From contig CALCQT010000589.1 of assembly GCA_937894825.1 (NCBI GenBank), positions 1 through 9,741 of the forward strand: DNA of 9,741 nt. The letters run 5' to 3'. The notes below the pieces were generated by a model. It saw nothing but the letters and a program-made list of their open reading frames with translations, was not told the origin of the DNA and did no database searches. The stretch comes from an uncultured Anaerolineaceae bacterium (GTDB lineage Bacteria; Chloroflexota; Anaerolineae; Anaerolineales; Anaerolineaceae). Below, in pieces: positions 1 to 5,441 of this stretch. Within the stretch, counting starts at the first letter, position 1. Each line of letters opens with the position of its first letter. Both the position numbers and the translations under genes were made by a program.

Positions 1-557
1 ACAAAATTGTCACCGTCGCACGGGCTGCCGGTTCGGTCACTTTTCCGGCAAATTTCATGCTGGTGGCGGCTATGAATCCCTGTCCCTGCGGTTTTTATGG
101 AGATCCGGCGCGCACCTGCACTTGTTCCGACGTGACGATCACGCGCTATCAAAAACGGATTTCCGGCCCGTTGCTGGACCGGATTGATATTCATATCAAT
201 GTGCCACGGGTGGATTTTGACAAGCTCAGCAGTTTGCAGCAGGCCGAAAGTTCGGAGACGATACGAAAGCGGGTCGAAGCTGCGCGTGCCATGCAGCGGC
301 AGCGCTTTGCCGGATCGGAGGCTGTTGTTTGTAACGGGGAGATGCGACCGGCCGAGATACGCAGATTTTGCGCACTGGATGCGGATGGAGAACGGTTGAT
401 GCGCGGCGCTGTCGAACGTTTCCAGATGTCGGCTCGCGTTTATCACCGGCTGCTGAAACTGTCGCGCAGTATCGCTGATCTGAGCGGAGAAGACGCGATC
501 GGAGCGGAGCATGTCGCCGAAGCGATCCAATACCGTCCCCGGAACGACCGTGGGTAA
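1..557 (+). CDS. comM: ComM/YifB-family AAA+ ATPase (Mg-chelatase-like), C-terminal part, 5' truncated by window edge
   Basis: The frame is open from base 3 and ends with TAA at 555-557, giving 184 residues of the C-terminal part of a protein that is usually about 500 residues long. Visible family signatures are the sensor-1 region VAAMNPCPCG (fragment residues 21-30), a four-cysteine cluster (C27, C29, C39, C41) typical of YifB/ComM proteins, and the conserved ISGPLLDRIDIHI stretch (about 53-65). The C-terminal Mg-chelatase helical domain follows, with RVYHRLLKLSRSIADL-like sequence and an AEHVAEAIQYR ending. Walker A and B lie upstream of the window. In naturally transformable bacteria ComM is a hexameric helicase promoting branch migration during integration of transforming DNA. 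Whether this organism is transformable cannot be judged here. The gene ends 93 bp before the next start and no good terminator is seen between them. Family assignment is firm; the role is by homology. Confidence 0.93.
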   Translation, partial: KIVTVARAAGSVTFPANFMLVAAMNPCPCGFYGDPARTCTCSDVTITRYQKRISGPLLDRIDIHINVPRVDFDKLSSLQQAESSETIRKRVEAARAMQRQRFAGSEAVVCNGEMRPAEIRRFCALDADGERLMRGAVERFQMSARVYHRLLKLSRSIADLSGEDAIGAEHVAEAIQYRPRNDRG

Positions 558-650
558 ACTGCCGGCAGGGACTTGCCCGCGGAAAAAACAACACCTTACT
601 TACCCTTTGAAACTTTGCTTTATTTTTAACGTCTTGTCTATCTAATCAAT

Positions 651-1301
651 ATGGAAAACAAAATACGCCGGATTTACGATATGCTGCTCACATATTATGG
701 GGATCTGGGCTGGTGGCCGGGCCATTCCTACGAAATTATGATTGGCGCCATTCTGGTTCAAAATACTGCCTGGAGCAATGTTGAACGGTCTTTGGAGAAT
801 TTTGCCGAAGACTTGACGCCGCAATTGGTTGAAAAGCTGACCATTGAAGAGTTGATTACCCGCATCTATCCAAGCGGTTTTTATCATGCCAAGGCGGCCT
901 GTATAAAAAATCTGACTGTCTGGTACAAACAGTATGGCTATTCTGTTCAGACTGTCCAAACACAACCATTAAGCAAAATCAGGGATGAATTGCTGGCGAT
1001 CCGGGGGATCGGGGCGGAAACCGCCGACGCTATCCTGCTGTATGTTTTTTACTTCCCAACCTTTGTGATCGATGCATATATTAAGCGGTTCGCTGAACGA
1101 TTGCCTGTTCCCGCCGCAAGAGACTATAAAACTTTACAGGCATATTTTTCGGATAATCTTGAACAAGACGCGATTTTATTCGGCAAATATCATATTTTGA
1201 TTCTGGAACATGGCAAAAAGCATTGCAAAAAGAAGCCCAGGTGCGAGGGCTGCCCATTCATGAATGAATGTGATTTTCCAAAGCGGCAAAAATCAAGTTG
1301 A
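651..1301 (+). CDS. Endonuclease III-like HhH-GPD DNA glycosylase with [4Fe-4S] cluster, probably monofunctional (MagIII-like)
   Basis: This 216-residue protein has the endonuclease III fold. It shows an N-terminal WWPGHSYEIMIGAILVQNT motif (residues 21-39), a helix-hairpin-helix LLAIRGIGAETADAIL (114-129), the catalytic Asp of the GPD part (D141 in VIDAYIKR), and four cysteines C192, C198, C201, C207 spaced x5-x2-x5 for a [4Fe-4S] cluster. E. coli Nth has Lys120 just before the Thr of GVGRKTA; here that position is Glu (E123). The Schiff-base AP-lyase nucleophile is therefore absent, and the protein is expected to be a monofunctional base glycosylase. Glu at this position matches what I recall of Helicobacter 3-methyladenine glycosylase MagIII, though MagIII lacks the iron-sulfur cluster. 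The likely role is removal of alkylated bases in base-excision repair. The ATG at 651 has no clear Shine-Dalgarno; a weak TCTAAT lies at 641-646. It was kept because the alternative ATG at 681 would remove a conserved N-terminal helix. Confidence 0.88.
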   Translation: MENKIRRIYDMLLTYYGDLGWWPGHSYEIMIGAILVQNTAWSNVERSLENFAEDLTPQLVEKLTIEELITRIYPSGFYHAKAACIKNLTVWYKQYGYSVQTVQTQPLSKIRDELLAIRGIGAETADAILLYVFYFPTFVIDAYIKRFAERLPVPAARDYKTLQAYFSDNLEQDAILFGKYHILILEHGKKHCKKKPRCEGCPFMNECDFPKRQKSS

Positions 1302-1410
1302 ATTTCTATGGTGTATATGTGGAGAGTGTCTCAAAGGCGCAACTGCGCACAGCAATGTCTGGAATGACAGGGCTCAAATTTTCGGATAATTCGATAATTC
1401 ATGCGGGCAG

Positions 1411-1466
1411 TGATCGCGCAAATTCAGGCGATCATCGTGTAGCGTGCGTGAAGCGCGATGATCGCC
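1411..1466. repeat. Intergenic palindrome with three complementary arms (REP-like candidate)
   Basis: A perfect 11-bp inverted repeat has arms GGCGATCATCG (1427-1437) and CGATGATCGCC (1456-1466) around an 18-nt loop; G-U pairs could lengthen the stem slightly. A third arm, TGATCGC at 1411-1417, is complementary to GCGATCA at 1428-1434, so the middle arm can pair with either neighbour. The element lies between the convergent ends of the glycosylase gene and the M1 peptidase gene and is followed by CGCCCCTAC. There is no T-run on either strand, so it is not a textbook intrinsic terminator. It may be a dispersed REP-type palindrome, or a hairpin protecting or ending both transcripts. One copy cannot settle this. 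Confidence 0.6.
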
Positions 1467-1496
1467 CCTACAAAATACCCCTGTAGCGCAATGTAA

Positions 1497-3323
1497 TTAA
1501 TTCAACAGGTTGCGGACTTCCTCATAACTGTAACGCCCAGGCAGATCGGGCAGGATGCGGTAAGCCAACCACTGGCTGATCCACTCGGTCAGATCCTCTC
1601 CGGCTGCCTTGCTGAAAACCCGGATGAATCCGTCTGTGTCGATGACGCTGTTCGCATACTGTTTCACCAGAGTTTGCATCGCCTTGGCAAAAAGTGGCTC
1701 TCCCAGTTTGTCAAGCAGCGCGACATAGACCAGGGCCCCACCAGTATAAGGCTGATACCCATAAAGGTCGTTGAAATCACTGCTGACCATCTTGGGGCCG
1801 CGCAGCGTCTCCCCACTCCAGCTTTCTTCAGTGGAGAACCCAAAGAATTCCCGCAATTGACGCTCTTTCAGCGGGTCCAGAAACAGGGAGTTGCAGGTCT
1901 GCGGCACCAATTCCAGGAATTCCTGTTCCGAAAGCGCATCACCTTCAGCCAGCAATGCATCGATTTTTTCAACAACCGCTTCTTCCGGTGTCTCTCCACA
2001 GATCAATTCCACTCCTTCAAGAATCTTCCCCTTTTCGGAGAGAACCGTTCTCGGGAATTCCTCTTTTGATAAAATATCCTGAGAAAACGATTTGGCATCC
2101 AGTATATTGATCCCGTCGTTGGCGACGATCAAGTAAAAATCATCCAATGTCTTTTCATAATTTTCGGGTCTGCCGGCGCATTTTTCCCACAGTGCTTCGG
2201 AATAGGTGGCGAAGCCTTCCTTAATCCAGAGGTCGCTCCAGTCCGCGATACTGACATAGTTTCCGATCCATTGGTGGGAAATCTCATGTGCAAAAACGGT
2301 CTCACCGAAATAACTGATTTCGGAGCCATAGATCGACCGGGTCTGATTTTCGAGTGCGCCGCCGATTCCGCGATTGAGGATGATGCTGCCCGCGTCCTGA
2401 TAAGGGTAGGGTCCCAGCAACGGTTCAAAACAGGCGACCATATCCGGAAAAAGGTTGGCCCATTTCCGAAATTCTTCATAATTCGGCAGATCTTTTTGGA
2501 AAAAGTCCAGCTGAATGATCCCGTTGTCATGGGTTTGCTGCTCGAGATTGAAAGAATCAATGCAGACAGTGTACAGATAAGGCGCCATCGGGTCGGTCAT
2601 CTCATAGGAATAAGTGACAGTTCCTTCCGCGTTGTCATCGCTCTCCAGCGTGAAATTTGCCGGTGGGGTAAAGGTCTCGCCATTGGGAAACTGAATGTCG
2701 GTCAGCCGTCCGTTGCTGGCGGCGGCGTAGCGAGCGGGAACCGTGATCCGGCTTGTGAAGGTGGCTTTATCCTTGGGGTGATCGTTGGACGGAAACCAGG
2801 CCGCGGCCAGGTTCGGTTCATTGACCAGGCAGAAAGGCTGGACCTCTCCGTTGCTTTTCGCGCTTGAGGGGCTCAGTGCAGCCAGAATCATCTTTTCCTC
2901 CGCCAGCCCTGTGTAGCGGACTTGCACTGAATAGGCCTTCCCGGCGACAAAGTCGCCGCTGACCATCAGATTTTCCGCACTTTGGGTGAAAGGCGCCGGG
3001 ATCTGATCAAGCAATATTTCCTGAACCGCGAACCGGTTGGTAAAATCCAGTGGTAATTCCTGTAAGTCCTGCTGTACGTTGACCAACAGCGTCACGTCTG
3101 CGGAAAGGATGTTGGTTTGGTCATCCCATTCGAATGCGATATCATAGTGTTCAATTTCATAGCCACAGTTGCCGGATTCCGGAAACAGGGAATCCCGTGT
3201 GCAGGCTTCGTTGGTTAAATCTTCATCGGCGGCTGCCGGCGCTGCGTTGACAGGGGTAAGAGCGGACAAGATCCATGTGACGAACAGCAGCGGCATCAGG
3301 AAGCAAATTGTTTTTTGTTTCAT
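1497..3323 (-). CDS. Exported M1-family zinc metallopeptidase (aminopeptidase-like)
   Basis: This 608-residue protein has a Sec-type signal peptide: a short Lys-containing N-terminus, a hydrophobic core at about 6-22, and probable cleavage after PVNA near residue 27. There is no lipobox. M1 hallmarks are in order: NEPNLAAAWFPSNDHP (168-183), the exopeptidase loop GALEN (322-326, a GAMEN variant), the zinc site HEISH (346-350) with the third ligand E369 exactly 18 residues later, and PYTGGALVY (525-533) carrying the likely catalytic Tyr526. It should cleave amino-terminal residues from peptides outside the cytoplasmic membrane. Two oddities stand out. The distance from E369 to Y526 is 157 residues against about 65 in LTA4H or APN, implying an insertion of roughly 90 residues, and the usual YxKG is YTGG. 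ATG at 3321-3323 is preceded by AGAGGG (complement of 3329-3334) at 5-nt spacing, which supports this start. It is a single gene, divergent from PAP2. Confidence 0.92.
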   Translation of the reverse strand: MKQKTICFLMPLLFVTWILSALTPVNAAPAAADEDLTNEACTRDSLFPESGNCGYEIEHYDIAFEWDDQTNILSADVTLLVNVQQDLQELPLDFTNRFAVQEILLDQIPAPFTQSAENLMVSGDFVAGKAYSVQVRYTGLAEEKMILAALSPSSAKSNGEVQPFCLVNEPNLAAAWFPSNDHPKDKATFTSRITVPARYAAASNGRLTDIQFPNGETFTPPANFTLESDDNAEGTVTYSYEMTDPMAPYLYTVCIDSFNLEQQTHDNGIIQLDFFQKDLPNYEEFRKWANLFPDMVACFEPLLGPYPYQDAGSIILNRGIGGALENQTRSIYGSEISYFGETVFAHEISHQWIGNYVSIADWSDLWIKEGFATYSEALWEKCAGRPENYEKTLDDFYLIVANDGINILDAKSFSQDILSKEEFPRTVLSEKGKILEGVELICGETPEEAVVEKIDALLAEGDALSEQEFLELVPQTCNSLFLDPLKERQLREFFGFSTEESWSGETLRGPKMVSSDFNDLYGYQPYTGGALVYVALLDKLGEPLFAKAMQTLVKQYANSVIDTDGFIRVFSKAAGEDLTEWISQWLAYRILPDLPGRYSYEEVRNLLN

Positions 3324-3328
3324 GCAAA

Positions 3329-3358
3329 CCCTCTTTTCAGATGATGCTATCCATTATA
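3329..3358 (-). promoter_or_regulatory. -10 element and ribosome-binding site of the M1 peptidase gene
   Basis: On the minus strand a perfect TATAAT (+ strand ATTATA, 3353-3358) would start transcription near 3346 and leave a 5' leader of about 23 nt. The leader contains the Shine-Dalgarno AGAGGG (complement of 3329-3334), 5 nt before the ATG. No good -35 hexamer sits at 16-18 bp; TTCACC (complement of 3381-3386) is 22 bp away. The ribosome-binding site is convincing, the promoter less so. Confidence 0.5.
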
Positions 3359-3418
3359 CAGTCTGACGGTTTTATCCCATGGTGAATACGTGATTTGTTC
3401 CCTTTTTTATGAATTGCT

Positions 3419-3464
3419 TTGATTTCTGTGTGCGCCTGAATATAATGAAAGAAAAACGGAGAAG
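3419..3464 (+). promoter_or_regulatory. Sigma70-type promoter and ribosome-binding site of the PAP2-GNAT unit
   Basis: A TTGATT -35 (3419-3424, four of six consensus bases) and a perfect TATAAT -10 (3441-3446) are separated by 16 bp. This predicts a start near 3453 and a leader of only about 17 nt. That leader contains GGAGAAG (3458-3464), a good Shine-Dalgarno 5 nt before the ATG at 3470. Position, spacing and strand all fit the PAP2 gene. The minus-strand -10 of the peptidase gene lies 60-90 bp to the left, so the two promoters are back to back without overlapping. Confidence 0.6.
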
Positions 3465-3469
3465 AACCT

Positions 3470-4381
3470 ATGCCCGCAGATTTGCTGGTCTTGTCGAATC
3501 TTGAACAGATCCGAACCCCCTTCCTTACGGAAATTTTCCTGAAGCTGACGATGTTCGGAGAGGAAATAATCCTGTTTCCGCTCCTTTGCCTGCTGTATTG
3601 GTGTCTGAACAAACGCCTGGCGCTGTTTGTGTCGCTGAACTTTTTCTGCGGCACGTTGGTCAACCAACTGCTGAAGGTCACTTTTGCCGTCAGCCGTCCC
3701 TGGGTGCGGGCGCCGGCATTGAACCCGGTACCGGAGGCGATCGCGGAAGCATCAGGTTTCTCTTTTCCGAGCGGCCACACGGCGAACGCGGTTGCCGTAT
3801 TCGGCTCATTGGGAGTCTGGTTCCGAAAACAGAAGCCGCTCGCGATACTGATGGCGCTGCTGACAATCCTGGTCGGTTTTTCGCGACTTTATTTGGGTGT
3901 TCACACGTTGCAGGATGTGCTTGTTTCATTGTTGATCGGGGCGCTGTTATTACTGGTGACGACGCGTTTGTTCGCCCTGATTGAAAAAAATCCGGCGAAA
4001 GATGGCTTGTTTTTGATAGCGATCCTTTTTATTGTGGCCGTTTCGGCGGCTTTTCTGCTTTTGAAGTCCTATCCGGAAGGGACCCCGGCGGCGCTGAAAG
4101 CGGACGGAATGAAAGCGCTGGGTGCGATCACAGGCGCGGCGCTTGGCGTTTTCTGGGAGGTGCGGAAAATCCGCTTTGACGTGAAGGCTCCTTTATGGAT
4201 CAATTTGCTGAAATTGATGGTGGGACTTGTTTTTGTGTTGATCCTGAAATCAGCTCTAAAGCCGCTGCTGAATGACGCTTTTGGCGAATTATTTGGCAAT
4301 TTTTTGCGTTATGTGCTGCTGCTTTTCTGGATTTTTGGATTATATCCATTCCTGTTTACAAAAGTGGTTCGGAATGAATAG
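3470..4381 (+). CDS. PAP2-family membrane lipid phosphatase with extra C-terminal membrane segments
   Basis: This 303-residue polytopic protein carries all three PAP2 phosphatase motifs: KVTFAVSRP (K69 to R76-P77), FPSGH (99-103) and SRLYLGVHTLQD (S138, R139, H145, D149). H145 is the expected nucleophile and H103 the general acid. Membrane segments surround the motifs at about 33-45, 51-68, 104-118, 124-137 and 150-170. The roughly 130 residues after the PAP2 core add several further hydrophobic segments (about 179-198, 214-229, 243-260, 279-297), so the protein is longer than minimal PAP2 enzymes. Candidate substrates are undecaprenyl pyrophosphate, phosphatidate or another lipid phosphate; the sequence does not decide which. 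The start is set by the Shine-Dalgarno at 3458-3464. The last 8 bases overlap the likely start of the GNAT gene, suggesting translational coupling. Confidence 0.93.
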   Translation: MPADLLVLSNLEQIRTPFLTEIFLKLTMFGEEIILFPLLCLLYWCLNKRLALFVSLNFFCGTLVNQLLKVTFAVSRPWVRAPALNPVPEAIAEASGFSFPSGHTANAVAVFGSLGVWFRKQKPLAILMALLTILVGFSRLYLGVHTLQDVLVSLLIGALLLLVTTRLFALIEKNPAKDGLFLIAILFIVAVSAAFLLLKSYPEGTPAALKADGMKALGAITGAALGVFWEVRKIRFDVKAPLWINLLKLMVGLVFVLILKSALKPLLNDAFGELFGNFLRYVLLLFWIFGLYPFLFTKVVRNE

Positions 4382-5342
4382 TGCTGGTCATGGGACAGGT
4401 GCTTATCGGGTGCGCAGAATCAACGCCGGGAAAGATGTAGCGCAGATTGCGGATCTGGTTGAACTCTGTTTTCGTCCGTTCCTTGACCCGGATGGTATCG
4501 CGTTTATTGAGCGGATGCGGTCTGTCGCCGTGGATTGGCAGCGATTCCCGTTCTTATCCCTATTTGCACAGGCTGATTTTTCTATTACCGGGTACGTTTG
4601 CGAAGCCGCTGACGGACAGATCATCGGGAATGTCAATTTGTTCCCGGCCACGGTGAAAAACCGCGCTGCCTTTCTGATTGCAAATGTCTGTGTACATCCT
4701 GAATACCGAAAACGAGGGATTGCGGCTTTGATGATGCGGGAAGCGCTGTGCGAGGCCGAAAAAAAGAGAGGGGCCGCCATCTATTTGCAGGTTCGTGAGG
4801 AAACCCCCGAAGTCCTGCGGATGTATCAGAAATTGGGATTTTTGGTGGATGAGTATCGGACCGGATGGCTTCATCCACGGAAATTCGTCCGCGAGACAGA
4901 AGCCGGGGATATCCGGCGGGAAAAAATACGTGGCGTCAAACGTCGGGACCTGGCGGAAGCTTTCGAAAAATGGTATCCGCCGGATGTAGTCTGGAACCTA
5001 AATTATGATCCGGGTATATTCCACTGCGGGGCGTTTTTGTTTCTATCCCGTTTTTTTGTGCAAAATGATGTAGAGACGTTCCGGGTGACCGATCTGACAG
5101 GCGAAGCAGTTTGCTGGATCGGGTTTCAGCCGACGAACAGTTTCTGTAATAATTTGTGGGTCGTGCCGGCGCAAGGTTGCCAGGATATTCGGATGGAAAG
5201 CGTTCTCTCCACGTTTGGGAGCCGCTATGGCCGTTTCAAGCCGCTGCTGGTCAGTTTCCCCAAAGGGGTATACGTGGACGCATTTTTGAAAGCCGGTTTT
5301 TTTGTTCATAACCGGCTTGTTTGGATGCATAAGCCGTTATAG
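4374..5342 (+). CDS. GNAT-family N-acetyltransferase with a second, divergent C-terminal domain
   Basis: This protein has 322 residues from the ATG at 4374. The N-terminal half is a standard GNAT fold. After GQIIGNVNLFP (81-91) comes the acetyl-CoA motif A, ANVCVHPEYRKRGIAALM (103-120), with RKRGIA as the pyrophosphate-binding loop. The motif B-like VLRMYQKLGFLV (147-158) follows. Residues from about 175 to 322 resemble a second GNAT-like half without a clear acetyl-CoA loop; it ends in FLKAGFFVHNRLVWM, which resembles a GNAT end segment. It should transfer an acetyl group from acetyl-CoA to an amine; the acceptor is unknown. A longer in-frame reading from 4272 would lie inside the PAP2 gene and add a Cys-rich hydrophobic tail unrelated to GNATs, so it was rejected. 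GTG at 4410 is another possible start. No strong ribosome-binding site precedes 4374, which fits coupling to PAP2 translation through the ATGAATAG overlap. Confidence 0.87.
   Translation: MNSAGHGTGAYRVRRINAGKDVAQIADLVELCFRPFLDPDGIAFIERMRSVAVDWQRFPFLSLFAQADFSITGYVCEAADGQIIGNVNLFPATVKNRAAFLIANVCVHPEYRKRGIAALMMREALCEAEKKRGAAIYLQVREETPEVLRMYQKLGFLVDEYRTGWLHPRKFVRETEAGDIRREKIRGVKRRDLAEAFEKWYPPDVVWNLNYDPGIFHCGAFLFLSRFFVQNDVETFRVTDLTGEAVCWIGFQPTNSFCNNLWVVPAQGCQDIRMESVLSTFGSRYGRFKPLLVSFPKGVYVDAFLKAGFFVHNRLVWMHKPL
5290..5318 (+). other. 9-bp inverted repeat inside the 3' end of the GNAT gene
   Basis: AAGCCGGTT (5290-5298) and AACCGGCTT (5310-5318) form a perfect 9-bp stem with an 11-nt, T-rich loop. 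It sits within the last 17 codons and ends 24 nt before the stop. It could slow RNA polymerase or the ribosome, or simply reflect the codons used. No T-run follows the stem, so I do not call it a terminator. Confidence 0.4.
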
Positions 5343-5376
5343 CGTGGTATGTCATGTCGATTGTTATGACACACCC

Positions 5377-5419
5377 TGCGATGTATTATTCTCCGTAAAG
5401 CGGAGAATAATACATCGCA
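5377..5419. terminator. Perfect 19-bp inverted repeat with a 5-nt loop (probable terminator or dispersed palindrome)
   Basis: The left arm 5377-5395 begins TGCGATGTATTATT and ends CTCCG. The right arm 5401-5419 is its exact reverse complement, and the loop is TAAAG (5396-5400). The hairpin lies between the convergent stops of the GNAT gene (35 bp away) and the GT-C gene (23 bp away), where a shared terminator is expected. On the + strand the stem is followed by ATTTCTTT, a broken T-tract. On the minus strand no T-tract follows. A stem this long and exact exceeds usual terminator size, so a mobile or dispersed palindromic repeat is an alternative. Confidence 0.6.
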
Positions 5420-5441
5420 TTTCTTTGACACGGGATCACCC

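Noticed and set aside
558..620. A possible terminator after the ComM gene (GGCAGGG/GCCCGC).
   Set aside because: The stem is short with mismatches, and the + strand is followed by an A-run rather than a T-run.
1298..1486. A 62-residue + strand reading frame directly after the glycosylase gene, starting at TTG.
   Set aside because: It starts on the TTGA of the previous stop without its own ribosome-binding site, runs through the palindromic spacer, and its product resembles no family.
2271..2867. A 198-residue + strand reading frame antisense to the M1 peptidase.
   Set aside because: It runs opposite the GALEN and HEISH region of a well-supported gene and carries no recognisable motif.
4272..4373. 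An upstream extension of the GNAT gene that would add 34 residues.
   Set aside because: It lies wholly within the PAP2 coding region. The added residues are the other-frame reading of PAP2 membrane codons and match nothing in GNAT proteins.
3470..5342. Reading the PAP2-GNAT pair plus the GT-C gene as one glycosylation operon.
   Set aside because: The GT-C gene is on the opposite strand and convergent, with a strong hairpin between them, so co-transcription is excluded.
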